A stretch of DNA of 64,000 nt from contig CBDBGD010000006.1 of assembly GCA_965205235.1 (NCBI GenBank), positions 178,342 to 242,341 of the forward strand, in the 5' to 3' direction. The position numbers and the translations under genes are program-made. Within the stretch, counting starts at the first letter, position 1, and every line of letters begins with the position of its first letter. The notes beneath the pieces are model-generated. The model worked only from the letters and a program-made list of their open reading frames with translations, made no database searches and was not told the origin of the DNA. Origin of the DNA: CBDBGD01 sp965205235 (GTDB lineage: Bacteria; Chloroflexota; Dehalococcoidia; Lucifugimonadales; UBA1127). Positions 1 through 8,766 of the stretch are shown here, in pieces.

Positions 1-118
1 CGTCGCCGTGAACGTCGCCGGCCGCGCCGTACCGGTCGGTCGACGCCTGCGCAGCGCGGACGCGGGCCGGGTCACGATCGTAGTCGACGGCGATAGACCT
101 GGTGCGGTCGTCGGGCAT
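1..118 (-). CDS. Partial protein, possible SAM methyltransferase N-terminus
   Basis: An ATG lies 2 bases after the stop of the upstream amidohydrolase gene, and the frame stays open to the window edge, giving 39 residues. The stretch DPARVRAAQASTDRYGA resembles the N-terminal region of some class I methyltransferases, but the SAM-binding motifs would lie outside the window. The tight spacing suggests co-transcription with the amidohydrolase. The function is a weak guess; the reading frame itself is fairly well supported. Confidence 0.45.
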   Translation of the reverse strand, partial: MPDDRTRSIAVDYDRDPARVRAAQASTDRYGAAGDVHGD

Positions 119-120
119 CG

Positions 121-1707
121 TCACGCCTCGTAGACCGTGCGGCCGCCCACGACGGTGCGGAGGACGGGGATGTCCTTGATGGTGAGCGGGTCGACCGCGG
201 TGAGGTCTTGGCCCAACACGACGAGGTCGGCCAGCTTGCCCACCTCGATGGAACCCTTCCGGTCTTCCTCGAAGGAGGCGTAGGCGCCGTGGAGGGTGTA
301 CAGCTTCAGGGTCTCCTCGACGGTGACGCGCTGCTCCGGGCCCCAGACGCGGCCGGTGCTGTCGGCGCGGGTCACGCAGCTCTGGATGCCCAGCAGCGGC
401 TCGAAGGGGCCTGGGGGGTAGTCGGTTGCGCCGGTGGAGATGATGCCTGCGTCGATGAAGGAGCGCTGGGCGAACATCCACGAGGCGCGCTCCTCGCCGT
501 AGAAGGGCAGCTTCTCGCCATGATAGTAGACGTAGGTGCAGAAGGGAGTGGCGACACACCCCAGGGCCTTCATCCGGCGGAGCAGGTCCGGGTTGACGAC
601 GGTGCAGTGCTCCAGGCGGTGGCGGATGCCCTGCCGGGGGAAGGCCGCCTGGGCCTTCTCGTAGGCGGTGAGGACCATGTCGATGGTGACGTCCCCGTTG
701 GCGTGGACGCACACCTGGAAGCCGGCGCGGTGGACCGCCATGGCCCACTCCTCCATCTCCGGGGGCGACATGGCGAGGATGCCGCAGTCGTCGTCGCTGC
801 CGACGTAGGGCTGCGAGAGGTGGGCCGTGCGGGTGGCGATGGCGCCGTCGGCGACGAGCTTGATGCCGCCGACGCGCAGCCGGTCGTCGCCGAAGCCGGT
901 GCGCACGCCAGCGTCCCGCAGGGCGGTGAAGTGGTCTCGATGCATCAGCGCGTAGACGCGCAGGGGCAGGTCGTCCTTGGCCCACGCCTCCTGGAAGGTG
1001 CTGAACTGGTCGGCGGTCACCATGGCGTCGTGGACGCTGGTCAGGCCCGCGCGGACGAACATGTCGGTGATGAGGCGGAGGCCGTCATACCGCACCTGCG
1101 GCGTCTCCCGAGGGAGGAGGTGTTGAACCAACTCCGCCGCGCGGGAGTAGAGGACGCCGGTGAGCGCGCCGGTGGCCGGGTCGCGGCCAAGCACGCCTCC
1201 CGGAGGGTCGGGCGTCTCGGCGTGGAGGCCGGCGACCTCCAGGCCGCGGGTGTTGAGCGAGTAGACGTGGCCGGCGCGGTGGGCGACGAACACGGGGTGT
1301 TCCGTGGAGACGGGGTCGAGGTCGTGGCGGGTCAGGAAGCGCGCCTCCGCGGTTTTGGTGTCGTCGTACTTGAAGCCCTGGACCCACTCGCCGGCGGGCG
1401 TCTGCCGGGCGCGCTCTCGCAGCGCATCCTGGACCTCGGCGACGCTCGCACGGGCGCAGTCGGCCGCCATGATGTGCCGGGTGCCGCTGCTGAGGACGTG
1501 GATGTGCGCGTCGATGAGTCCGGGGATGACGGTGGAGCCCTCCACGTCGAGCACGGCGGTGCCGGGACCCTTCAGGGCGTCGACGTCCTCGTTGCTGCCG
1601 ACGGCGACGAAACGCCCGCCGCGCATCGCCAGGGCATGGGCGCGGGGGAGGCGCGGGTCGACGGTGATGACGTTGGCGTTGCGGACTATCGTGTCAGCGT
1701 GAAGCAT
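121..1707 (-). CDS. Amidohydrolase family 3 (YtcJ-like)
   Basis: A 528-residue cytoplasmic metal-dependent amidohydrolase. It begins with the typical beta-sandwich strand (VRNANVITVDPRLPRA), then a GLIDAHIH metal motif near residue 65, later metal-ligand segments VCVHANGD and HRLEHC, and a late Asp in STGATDYPP. Length and motif order match the YtcJ/exoenzyme-regulatory (family 3) group, whose substrates are mostly N-acyl compounds or are unknown. It follows an oxalyl-CoA-synthetase-like ligase by 30 bases and is probably the distal part of the same transcript. The actual substrate cannot be read from the sequence. Confidence 0.85.
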   Translation of the reverse strand: MLHADTIVRNANVITVDPRLPRAHALAMRGGRFVAVGSNEDVDALKGPGTAVLDVEGSTVIPGLIDAHIHVLSSGTRHIMAADCARASVAEVQDALRERARQTPAGEWVQGFKYDDTKTAEARFLTRHDLDPVSTEHPVFVAHRAGHVYSLNTRGLEVAGLHAETPDPPGGVLGRDPATGALTGVLYSRAAELVQHLLPRETPQVRYDGLRLITDMFVRAGLTSVHDAMVTADQFSTFQEAWAKDDLPLRVYALMHRDHFTALRDAGVRTGFGDDRLRVGGIKLVADGAIATRTAHLSQPYVGSDDDCGILAMSPPEMEEWAMAVHRAGFQVCVHANGDVTIDMVLTAYEKAQAAFPRQGIRHRLEHCTVVNPDLLRRMKALGCVATPFCTYVYYHGEKLPFYGEERASWMFAQRSFIDAGIISTGATDYPPGPFEPLLGIQSCVTRADSTGRVWGPEQRVTVEETLKLYTLHGAYASFEEDRKGSIEVGKLADLVVLGQDLTAVDPLTIKDIPVLRTVVGGRTVYEA

Positions 1708-1737
1708 AGGCGCCTCCGGTCGACTCGGTCGATGCGA

Positions 1738-3252
1738 CTAGGCGTCGGCGTCGCCGAGCAGGGTTGCGGCGACGATGCGCCGCTGGATCTTGCCCGTGGC
1801 CGTGCGAGGCAGCGCGTCGACGACGTAGACCTTGCGCGGGCACTTGAAGTCGGCGAGGTGGGCGCGGCAGTGGGCCACGAGCTCCGCCTCCGGGACGGCC
1901 TCGCTGAGCACGACGGCGACGCCGGGCTCTTCGCCGTGGGTGGCGTGGGGGACGGCGAAGGCCACAGCCTCGGCGACGGCGGGGTGGGCCATCAGCACCT
2001 CGTCGATCTCTCTGGGCGATATCTTCTCGCCGCTGCGGTTGATGAGCTCCTTGATGCGCCCCGTGAGCGTCAGGTAGCCCTGCGCGTCGAGGACGCCCTC
2101 ATCGCCGGTGCGGAACCAGCCGTCGGTGAAGGAGGAGGCGTTGGCCTCCGGGTTGGACTCGTAGGCGCGGATGACGTTGGGGCCGCGGATGACGACCTCG
2201 CCGCGGTCGCCGGGGGCGAGCAGCGCGCCGGCCTCGTCCATGACGCCGATGTCGACACCGGTGCCGGGGCCGACGGTGCCGGGGAGGCGGTCGCCGGGGG
2301 GCAGGGGGTTGGAGGCCATCTGGTGGGCGGCCTCCGTCATGCCGTAGGCCTCGAGGACGGGAACGCCGAACCGCTCCTCCATCTCCTCCATGGTCGCAGG
2401 GGCGAGTGAGGCGCTGCAGGAGCGGATGAAGCGCAGGCGACCGGTCGCCGCCGCGTCGCCGCCGTCGCGCCTGCGGGCGCGGGCGACGAGGGCCTGGTGC
2501 ATGGTGGGGACGGCGGAGAACCAGCTCACGTCGTGCTCCTGAACGACGGGCCAGAAGCCCAGGGCGTTGAAGCGCGGCGGCAGCACGACGGTTCCGCCGG
2601 AGCCAAAGGTGGAGAGCACGGAGGCGACCAACCCGTGGACGTGGAACAGGGGCATGACGCAGAGGGAGACGTCATCGGGCGTGAGGCCGTAGGTGGCGAC
2701 GATGTTGCGGACGGAGGCGATGATGTTGGCGTGGGTGAGCGGCACGCGCTTCGGTCGGCTGGTGGTGCCGCTGGTGTGGAGGACGAGGGCGACGTCGTCG
2801 GGGTCCGGGCCGGGGCCGTCTGCGCCTGCCGCCGCGGGCGTGAAGGCGACCTCGCCCTGGTCGTCGGCGGTGACGGTGATGCGGAGGACCGAGCCGGGCG
2901 CTGCCGCGTCGGCGGCGTCTCCGCCCTCCGTGGGCAGCACCAAGGCGCGTGCGCCGGTGTCGTCCATGTAGAAGCGGAACTCGTCCTCCTTGTAGGCGGG
3001 GTTCAGCGGCGCGGCAGTGGCGACGTTGGAGACGGCAAGGAAGGCGACCAGGGCCTCAAGGCTGTTGGGCAGCACCATGGCCACGCGATCCCCTCGCCGG
3101 ACGCCGAGCCCGCGGAGGTGGGCCGACAGGCGGTCCACCTGGCATCGGAGCGCGTCGTAGGTGACGGTGGGGCCGCCGGGGACCTGTATGGCCGGGTGGC
3201 CCGGCGCGCCGGTCTCCAACAGGCCACGGAGGGTGGACGTTGTGGTGGTCAT
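1738..3252 (-). CDS. Acyl-CoA ligase, oxalyl-CoA synthetase (AAE3/Pcs60)-like
   Basis: A 504-residue AMP-forming ligase. The phosphate-binding loop reads LHTSGTTSRPKRVPLTH, followed by PLFHVHGL, a LRFIRSCSASLAP block, the hinge GRIKELINRSGEKISP, and a C-terminal ATGKIQRR with the catalytic Lys. LHTSGTTSRPK, RFIRSCSASLAP and SSNPLP-like segments are, as I recall them, shared with plant AAE3 oxalyl-CoA synthetase, so oxalate is the best guess for the substrate. It would convert a short dicarboxylate or fatty acid to its CoA thioester using ATP. The start overlaps the stop of the aroK-aroB gene as ATGA, implying translational coupling. A general medium-chain acyl-CoA ligase is the alternative. 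Confidence 0.82.
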   Translation of the reverse strand: MTTTTSTLRGLLETGAPGHPAIQVPGGPTVTYDALRCQVDRLSAHLRGLGVRRGDRVAMVLPNSLEALVAFLAVSNVATAAPLNPAYKEDEFRFYMDDTGARALVLPTEGGDAADAAAPGSVLRITVTADDQGEVAFTPAAAGADGPGPDPDDVALVLHTSGTTSRPKRVPLTHANIIASVRNIVATYGLTPDDVSLCVMPLFHVHGLVASVLSTFGSGGTVVLPPRFNALGFWPVVQEHDVSWFSAVPTMHQALVARARRRDGGDAAATGRLRFIRSCSASLAPATMEEMEERFGVPVLEAYGMTEAAHQMASNPLPPGDRLPGTVGPGTGVDIGVMDEAGALLAPGDRGEVVIRGPNVIRAYESNPEANASSFTDGWFRTGDEGVLDAQGYLTLTGRIKELINRSGEKISPREIDEVLMAHPAVAEAVAFAVPHATHGEEPGVAVVLSEAVPEAELVAHCRAHLADFKCPRKVYVVDALPRTATGKIQRRIVAATLLGDADA

Positions 3253-4886
3253 TCCGGGGTAACCTCCTGCAGAGCTGCCTCCACCACCTCCGACGGAACG
3301 TCGGCGCGGACGGTGGCCCTGCCGACGTCTTCGAGGAGTATCCAGCGGAGGGCGCCGTCGACGGCCTTCTTGTCGACGCCCATGGCCTGTCGCACGGCGT
3401 CCCGGTCAACGCCGGGGCATCGGGTCGGCAGGCCGAAGCGCTCGAGGAGGCGGTCCTGGCGGTCGACGACGTCCTGGCCGATGAGACCCACGTCGCGGCT
3501 GATGCGGACGGCGGCGGTCATGCCCACGGCTACGGCCTCGCCGTGGAGGAGCTTGCCGTACCCCGTCGCCGCCTCCAGGGCGTGGCCCAGGGTGTGGCCG
3601 TAGTTGAGCAGCGCTCGCACGCCGAGGGTCTCCCGCTCGTCCTGCGAGACGACGTTGGCTTTGATGGCCGTGCTGCGGCGAACGATGTCGGTGGCCAGCG
3701 GCGTCTCCAGGGCCTGGATGGCCTCAGCGTGGTCCTCGAAGGTGCGAAGGAGGTCCGCGTCGAGGATGAGGCCGTGCTTGATGGCCTCGGCCCAACCGGC
3801 CGCCATCTCGCGGGGGGAGAGGGTGGTGAGGGTATCGAGCTCGGCGAGGGTGAGGCGCGGCTGGTGGAAGGCGCCGACGAGGTTCTTGCCCTGAGGCAGG
3901 TCGACGGCGGTCTTGCCTCCGATGGAGGCGTCGACCATGGCGGCGAGGGACGTGGGCACCTGGACGAAGGGCATGCCTCGGTTGAAGGTGGCGGCGACGA
4001 AGCCCGCAAGGTCGCCGATGACGCCGCCGCCCAAGGCGACGATGAAGTTGCGGCGCCCGGCCCGCCGCTCGGCGAGCCAGCCGTAGCAGACGCCGGCCAT
4101 CTCCAGGGTCTTGGAGGTCTCGCCTGCCGGAAGGGTGAGCGTGTGGGTGGGGATGTCCACCGCCTCGAGGGCTGCCTGTGCGCGCCGTCCGTAGAGGCGG
4201 AACACAGTCTCGTCGGAGATGAGGTAGGCCGTCGTGGTGAGGCCGGCGCGGCGGCACCGCTGCCCCAGCTCGTCGAGGAGCCCCCAGCCGACGTAGATGG
4301 GGCAGGCCCCCGCGGAGGAGTGGACGACCGCCGCCAGGGTGTCGTCGCTGTGGGCGCTGTCCGCCACGGTGGGGCGGAGGAGGTCCCAGGCGCGGACGAC
4401 CTCGCGGGCCGCCTGCTCGACGGTGAGGCCGTCGGTGTGGACGGTCCAGTGGGCGAGCGCGTAGGCGGGCTGGCGCTCCGCCTTCAGCGCGTCGATGCGG
4501 TCGCGGGGGGAGGGGCCGTGGAGGAGGGGGCGCACCTCCGCGCCGTCGGCGGCCAGGCGTTCGAGGATGGTGTCGGCCGTGGCCTCCAGGCAGACGACGA
4601 TGCCGGAGCGCAGCATGAGGTCGCGGTTCGCGGCGTCGGCGATGGCGCCGCCGCCGGTGGCGATGACCGCGGGGCTGCGGCTGCAAGCGTCGGCCAATGC
4701 CTCCGCCTCCAGGCGGCGGAAGGCCGCCTCGCCATCGTCGGCGAAGACGGCGGACACAGGCTTGCCAGCGCGGCTCACGACCTCCGCATCGACGTCGACG
4801 AAGGTCCAGCCGAGGAGAGTTGCGGCGGCGCGACCGACGGCGCTCTTGCCGCTGCCGGAGAAGCCGGTGAGGATGATGCTAGTCAT
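3249..4886 (-). CDS. aroKB: Fused shikimate kinase / 3-dehydroquinate synthase
   Basis: A 545-residue bifunctional enzyme of the shikimate pathway. Residues 1 to about 170 form a shikimate kinase with the P-loop GFSGSGKS and the VIATGGGA segment. Residues about 185-545 form an AroB dehydroquinate synthase with ALGGGVIGDLAGFVAATFNRG, QVPTSLAAMVDASIGGKTAVD and WAEAIKHGLI, carrying the NAD and zinc sites. The protein would catalyse both an early step (DAHP to dehydroquinate) and the phosphorylation of shikimate. Fused SK-DHQS proteins are known in several bacteria. aroC and aroE lie just upstream on the same strand. Its stop overlaps the next start by 4 bases. Confidence 0.95.
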   Translation of the reverse strand: MTSIILTGFSGSGKSAVGRAAATLLGWTFVDVDAEVVSRAGKPVSAVFADDGEAAFRRLEAEALADACSRSPAVIATGGGAIADAANRDLMLRSGIVVCLEATADTILERLAADGAEVRPLLHGPSPRDRIDALKAERQPAYALAHWTVHTDGLTVEQAAREVVRAWDLLRPTVADSAHSDDTLAAVVHSSAGACPIYVGWGLLDELGQRCRRAGLTTTAYLISDETVFRLYGRRAQAALEAVDIPTHTLTLPAGETSKTLEMAGVCYGWLAERRAGRRNFIVALGGGVIGDLAGFVAATFNRGMPFVQVPTSLAAMVDASIGGKTAVDLPQGKNLVGAFHQPRLTLAELDTLTTLSPREMAAGWAEAIKHGLILDADLLRTFEDHAEAIQALETPLATDIVRRSTAIKANVVSQDERETLGVRALLNYGHTLGHALEAATGYGKLLHGEAVAVGMTAAVRISRDVGLIGQDVVDRQDRLLERFGLPTRCPGVDRDAVRQAMGVDKKAVDGALRWILLEDVGRATVRADVPSEVVEAALQEVTPE

Positions 4887-4942
4887 TGTGGGCCCTCACT
4901 CCGTCTGGCGCGGGGGGCTTGGCGTTGGGTGGGGGCGTCGAG

Positions 4943-4962
4943 GTTCCTGCTTTCGCAGGAAC
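4943..4962. repeat. Intergenic perfect hairpin (TTCCTGC-type)
   Basis: An 8-bp perfect inverted repeat, GTTCCTGC/GCAGGAAC, around a TTTC loop lies between the HAD phosphatase and aroKB genes. No T-run follows, so it is not a convincing intrinsic terminator. It looks like a dispersed palindromic repeat of the kind often found between genes of GC-rich environmental bacteria. Confidence 0.6.
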
Positions 4963-4999
4963 GACGACGTGGGGGGCAGTCGTCACGTGTCTCACCATG

Positions 5000-5875
5000 C
5001 TATGCGTACCGGGGAGCGGGGATGACGCGGTCGGCGGCCTGGCGGGTGAGGGAGCGGCAGACCTCGTCGGCGATCTCCCGGACCATGTACTCGAGAACGC
5101 GGCGGAGGTGGGAGCCGCGGCGGTAGTCGGCCTCGGCCAGCTCGTCGACGCGCTGGGCCTTGCGGAGCTGCATGCCCATCTCGAAGGAGCCGGGCTTGTC
5201 CGAGTCGTACACCGCGAGGGTGCGCCCGCCGCTGTCGCTCATCACGGCGAAGCAGGGGACGTCTGTGGGCCCGTCGCCGACGTAGACCATGTTTGCAAAG
5301 GGGATGCGCCGCTCCTCCCTGGGCACGTGGTCGTTGACGTCCTTGTGCAGGTCCAGGTAGCCCTTGTTGATGCGGAAGAGGTACTGGGTCTTCTGGGTGT
5401 GGCCCACGCCTCGCTTGGGGAAACGGAGGCGGCCCTCATCGTCCTCATCAAACTCGGAGCCGAAGATGGACTTGACGTGGGGGCGAATGCTGCTGCCCTC
5501 CAGGACCTCCCGCAGGCCGCCGGAAATGACGTAGTGCTCAAGGGTGATGTCATGCTCGCGGTAGCGGGGCTCCGCCACGATCTCCTCCAGCTCCCGGAAG
5601 AGGTCAGGGACGCCGGGGTAGTAGTGCAGACGCCCGCCCATCTCCCGCAGGCCGCCGTTGCCGAGGTCGCAAAAGGCGGGCTGGTCCAGCAGCAGGCCCA
5701 TCCAGGCCAGCTCGTTCTCGTAGGTGCGCTCGTTCACCAGACGGGCGACCTGGCCCCAGAAGAAGTCCGGCTCCAGGCCCAGGTAGGGGAGGACGGTGTC
5801 CTCCTGCATGGCGTGGGGCGAGAGGGTATTGTCGAAGTCGTAGACGATTCCGATGATGTTCTGAGGCTGGGGCAT
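5000..5875 (-). CDS. HAD-superfamily phosphatase
   Basis: A 291-residue cytoplasmic hydrolase. HAD motif I is YDFDNTLS at residues 12-19, motif II is the VISGG segment, and motif IV is VGDGPTDVPC. This order resembles phosphoserine-phosphatase-like HADs with an inserted cap. It starts 12 bases after aroC, with GGAGG overlapping the aroC stop, so it is translated with the aromatic amino-acid genes. A role on a phosphorylated intermediate of that pathway is possible but not shown. The substrate is unknown. Confidence 0.85.
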   Translation of the reverse strand: MPQPQNIIGIVYDFDNTLSPHAMQEDTVLPYLGLEPDFFWGQVARLVNERTYENELAWMGLLLDQPAFCDLGNGGLREMGGRLHYYPGVPDLFRELEEIVAEPRYREHDITLEHYVISGGLREVLEGSSIRPHVKSIFGSEFDEDDEGRLRFPKRGVGHTQKTQYLFRINKGYLDLHKDVNDHVPREERRIPFANMVYVGDGPTDVPCFAVMSDSGGRTLAVYDSDKPGSFEMGMQLRKAQRVDELAEADYRRGSHLRRVLEYMVREIADEVCRSLTRQAADRVIPAPRYA

Positions 5876-5887
5876 GCAGAGGTCCTC

Positions 5888-7156
5888 CTACTCGTCGGCC
5901 GCTTGCTGTGCCAACCGAGGCGCCACCGTTGCGCTGTAGGCCCGCCAGTTGCGCAGCGTCTCCTGGACGTGGTCGCCGCCAAACTTCTCCAGCACGGCGT
6001 CCGCGAGGACCATGGCAACCATGGCCTCACCGATGACGGCGCAGGTGGGGACGAAGGTGATGTCGCTGCGCTCGAAGTGGGCCTTGGGGACGTGCTCGCC
6101 GGTGGCGAGGTCCGCCGTCTCCAGGCCGTTGATGATGGTGGCGATGGGCTTGACCACGGCCCGCGCCACTAGGGGCTCGCCAGTGGTCATTCCGCCTTCC
6201 AGGCCGCCGGAGTTGTTGGTGCGACGGGGCCAGGGCCGCATGGCACTGCCGCCGGCGGCGCTCTCCCACTGGTCCACGGGCATGATGACGTCGTGGACCT
6301 GGGAGCCTCGCATGTAGGCCTGTCGGAACCCCGCGCCGAACTCGACGCCCTTCACGGCGTTGATGCTCATCAGCGCGGCCGCGAGCTTGGTGGTGAGCTT
6401 GCGGTCCCACTGGGTGTGGCTGCCCAGGCCGATGGGAGCGCCGGTCGCCACGATCTCGATGACTCCGCCGACGCTGTCCCCGGCTTCGCGGGCGGCGTCG
6501 ATCTCCGCGATCATCTTCGCCGCTGCCTCGGGGTCGGCACAGCGGACGGCGGCCATCTTCGAGCCGTCGGGCCGCTCGCGATGGAAGGGAGGCGCCTCCA
6601 GGGCAGCCCAGTCGATGGCGTGCTGCGGACTCGCCTCGACGCCGCCGAGGACGACGACATGGCCGTGGACGCTGATGCCGAGCTCTTCGAGGAAGCGCCG
6701 GGCCACGGCGCCGGCGGCGACCCGGGCCGCGCTCTCGCGGGCGCTGGAGCGCTCCAGGATGTTGCGAGCGTCCTCCTGCATGTACTTGGCGGCACCGGTG
6801 GTGTCGGCATGGCCGGGGCGGAGCTTGGTGATGCGCCGGAAGGGGACGTCCGTGGGGTCCACGCTCATCACGTGCTGCCAGGGAACGCCGTCCGGGCCGG
6901 TGCCCGCCACCCAGTCCCGGTTCTCGATCCACATGCTGATGGGGCTGCCCATTGTGAGGCCGTGGCGCACGCCGGAGAGGAAGTCGACGTGGTCGCGCTC
7001 GATGTCCATGCGCCCGCCGCGCCCGTAACCCACCTGTCGCCGGGCCATGTCGCGGTTGATGTACTCCCCGCTCATGGAGAGACCCGCGGGGACTCCATCG
7101 ACGATAACGGTAAGGCCCTTGCCGTGGGACTCTCCAGCGGTCAGAAATCGGAACAC
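5888..7156 (-). CDS. aroC: Chorismate synthase
   Basis: A 422-residue enzyme making chorismate from EPSP with reduced FMN as cofactor, the last step of the shikimate pathway. Recognisable segments are FLTAGESHG at the N-terminus, RRQVGYGRGGRM, KLRPGHADTTGAAKY, RSSARESAARVAAGAVA and the late RRTNNSGGLEGGMTTG. Length fits the family. The start is GTG, preceded by GGAGGACCGAC. It lies 87 bases downstream of aroE and 12 bases ahead of the HAD gene, inside one minus-strand run of aromatic biosynthesis genes. Confidence 0.97.
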   Translation of the reverse strand: MFRFLTAGESHGKGLTVIVDGVPAGLSMSGEYINRDMARRQVGYGRGGRMDIERDHVDFLSGVRHGLTMGSPISMWIENRDWVAGTGPDGVPWQHVMSVDPTDVPFRRITKLRPGHADTTGAAKYMQEDARNILERSSARESAARVAAGAVARRFLEELGISVHGHVVVLGGVEASPQHAIDWAALEAPPFHRERPDGSKMAAVRCADPEAAAKMIAEIDAAREAGDSVGGVIEIVATGAPIGLGSHTQWDRKLTTKLAAALMSINAVKGVEFGAGFRQAYMRGSQVHDVIMPVDQWESAAGGSAMRPWPRRTNNSGGLEGGMTTGEPLVARAVVKPIATIINGLETADLATGEHVPKAHFERSDITFVPTCAVIGEAMVAMVLADAVLEKFGGDHVQETLRNWRAYSATVAPRLAQQAADE

Positions 7157-7243
7157 GTCGGTCCTCCATAGTGGCTCGAAAGCGCCGGTCTCATTATAGC
7201 CGCGAGGCCGCCCGTCGCAACGACGCGGGCTGCGACGGGGACG

Positions 7244-8104
7244 TCAGCCGCCGGCCAAGGCCTGGGACGCCGCCCTCATCATCACATCGACAGGCGCTTC
7301 GCGGCCCGTCCACATGCGGAAGGCGGCTGCGCCCTGGTACACGAGCATCGGGAGGCCGCCGAGGGTGCGAGCGCCGGCGCGCCGGGCAGCGGCCAGCAGC
7401 GGCGTCTCCGCCGGGTTGTACACCAGGTCGTAGACGAGCGTCCTGGCGGGAATCAGGGCCGCGGGGATGGGGGAGGCGTCGGGGTCCGGGCCCTGGGCCA
7501 TTCCCAGAGACGTGCAGTTTACCAGGAGGTCAACGGATGCCGCGGCGAGCATGGGGGCCAGGGCTTCCGGGTCGAGCGTGAGGGTGTCGACTCTCGCCGG
7601 GAAGCGGGCGCTCAGCTCCTGGGCGAGGATGCGCGCCCTCCCCGGCGACCGGTTGGCGATGGCGACGCGAGCAGCGCCCTCGGCCAGCAGGGCGTAGGCC
7701 ACGGCACGAGCGGCACCGCCCGCGCCCAGCAGCAGGGCGCTGCAGCCGCAGGGGTCGTAGGCGCCGTCGTCTCGCAGGGCCTGCAGGAAGCCGTCAAGGT
7801 CCGTGTTGGCGCCCACCAGCCGGCCGTCCCTGTGGACGACGGTGTTGACGGCGCCGATGTCGCGCGCCGCGGCGTCGACCTCGTCGAGGAGGGGCATGAC
7901 CGTCTCCTTGTGGGGGACTGTCACGCTGAACCCAAGCAGGTCGGCATCGCGGAGCTGCCGGACGCGCTCCGCCAGTCGCTCCGGCTCGACGGGCCAGGCC
8001 TCGTAGGTGGCGTCAAGGCCCAGGTGGTCGAGGGCGGCCTGCTGGAAGGCGGGCGAGGCGGAGTGGCCCAGGGGGTAGCCGATGATGCCCAGACGCAGAG
8101 TCAT
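7244..8104 (-). CDS. aroE: Shikimate dehydrogenase
   Basis: A 286-residue NADP-dependent enzyme reducing 3-dehydroshikimate to shikimate. The N-terminal substrate site has GYPLGHSASPAFQ and SVTVPHKETVMP, with the catalytic Lys in VPHKE. The nucleotide-binding loop is LLGAGGAARAVAYAL, and the LVYDLVYNPAETPLL segment lies near the C-terminus. I chose the ATG at 8104, which overlaps the ruvX stop as ATGA and begins MTLRLGIIGYP; longer in-frame versions add an arginine- and proline-rich stretch without family resemblance. It is coupled to ruvX upstream and aroC downstream. Confidence 0.96.
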   Translation of the reverse strand: MTLRLGIIGYPLGHSASPAFQQAALDHLGLDATYEAWPVEPERLAERVRQLRDADLLGFSVTVPHKETVMPLLDEVDAAARDIGAVNTVVHRDGRLVGANTDLDGFLQALRDDGAYDPCGCSALLLGAGGAARAVAYALLAEGAARVAIANRSPGRARILAQELSARFPARVDTLTLDPEALAPMLAAASVDLLVNCTSLGMAQGPDPDASPIPAALIPARTLVYDLVYNPAETPLLAAARRAGARTLGGLPMLVYQGAAAFRMWTGREAPVDVMMRAASQALAGG

Positions 8105-8535
8105 GGCGTCGGTCGGTGGGCGTCCAGGTAGTCCTGGAGGATGACGGCGGCAGCGACGGCGTCGACCCGCTCGCGGTCGCGTGACGGCTTGCGGCCTGAC
8201 TGACGCAGCAAACGCTCCGCCTCCGCGGTGGTGAACTGCTCGTTCCACTCGGCCACCGGGACCGGGCTGACGCATCGGAGGCGGTCAATGAAGGCGGCGA
8301 TCTCCCGGCCCTGGCCGTGCAGTTTGCCGTCGAGGGAGACGGGCAAGCCGACGACGATGGCCTCGACCTCGTGCTCGCGGGCGAGGGCTGTGATGGTGTC
8401 GAGGTCCTGGGCATCGTCGTCGCGGCGGGGGAGGGTGGTGAGGGGGGAGGCGAGGGTCCCGGTGGGGTCGCTGAGCGCGACGCCGGTGCGGCGGGTCCCC
8501 ACGTCGAGTCCGAGCATGCGCTTCATGGCGGTCAT
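8101..8535 (-). CDS. ruvX: Putative pre-16S rRNA nuclease / YqgF RNase H-like protein
   Basis: A 144-residue YqgF-family protein. The conserved N-terminal LGLDVGTRRTGVALSD, the EAIVVGLPVSLDG segment and the C-terminal RVDAVAAAVILQDYL mark the RNase H-like fold that matures 16S rRNA ends. The usual DERLTT block appears here as WNEQFTT. The ATG at 8535 overlaps a TACAAT box, so the real start may be the in-frame ATG at 8526 (MKRMLGLDVG). It overlaps aroE by 4 bases. Confidence 0.9.
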   Translation of the reverse strand: MTAMKRMLGLDVGTRRTGVALSDPTGTLASPLTTLPRRDDDAQDLDTITALAREHEVEAIVVGLPVSLDGKLHGQGREIAAFIDRLRCVSPVPVAEWNEQFTTAEAERLLRQSGRKPSRDRERVDAVAAAVILQDYLDAHRPTP

Positions 8536-8539
8536 TGTA
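8534..8539 (-). promoter_or_regulatory. Candidate -10 box of ruvX-aroE-aroC run
   Basis: TACAAT on the minus strand ends at the first possible ruvX ATG. Transcription from it would begin near 8527, almost exactly at the in-frame ATG at 8526, suggesting a leaderless or near-leaderless message. No matching -35 hexamer is visible. Confidence 0.35.
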
Positions 8540-8585
8540 GCGCACGCGGGGGAGGGGCGCGGTGCGGTTCCGGCATTGGTCTCTC

Positions 8586-8616
8586 CGCTCGTGGTTCGAG
8601 AGCCTCACCACGAACG
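8586..8616. repeat. Dispersed palindrome, family A (11-nt loop)
   Basis: A 10-bp stem with one mismatch (CGCTCGTGGT with ACCACGAACG) encloses an 11-base loop TCGAGAGCCTC. The copy at 11923-11951 has the same loop frame but an unrelated stem sequence, so the structure is kept while the bases vary. It lies between ruvX and the small Cys-rich gene. Confidence 0.55.
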
Positions 8617-8667
8617 GGGGGTAAGGGCGCGAGGTTGGGGCAGGCGGACGTGGGCCCCTCACCCTAA

Positions 8668-8687
8668 CCCTCTCCCTAGGGAGAGGG
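8668..8687. repeat. Dispersed palindrome, family B (perfect 20-mer)
   Basis: A perfect 20-bp palindrome made of CCCTCTCCCT and its complement, preceded by CCCCTCACCCTAA. A related copy with the same CCCCTCACCC lead and CTCTCCC/GGGAGAG arms occurs at 20470-20513. Confidence 0.6.
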
Positions 8688-8710
8688 GATGTGCGGCCCG
8701 CCCCTACGGC

Positions 8711-8765
8711 GGCTTCGACGGGGCTCAGGGCGAGCGGGGGGTTCGGCGGGGTCAGGGTGAGCGGG
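8711..8765. repeat. Two degenerate half-copies of family A repeat
   Basis: Two tandem stretches of the form TTCGNCGGGG(C)TCAGGGNGAGCGG begin near 8711 and 8740. They share the loop and right arm of the palindrome at 11923-11951 but have lost the matching left arm. With the two palindromes upstream they fill the 231-base gap between ruvX and the Cys-rich gene; nothing else is visible there. Confidence 0.45.
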
Positions 8766-8766
8766 G

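Noticed and set aside
208..2409. A 733-codon open frame on the plus strand
   Set aside because: It is antisense to two well-recognised genes, spans their junction and has a composition rich in Gly, Ala, Val, Asp typical of GC-rich shadow frames.
6744..6757. A 14-bp palindrome CTGGAGCGCTCCAG similar in core to the TetR operator
   Set aside because: It lies inside aroC coding for the conserved LERSSARE region, and its arms differ from the operator.
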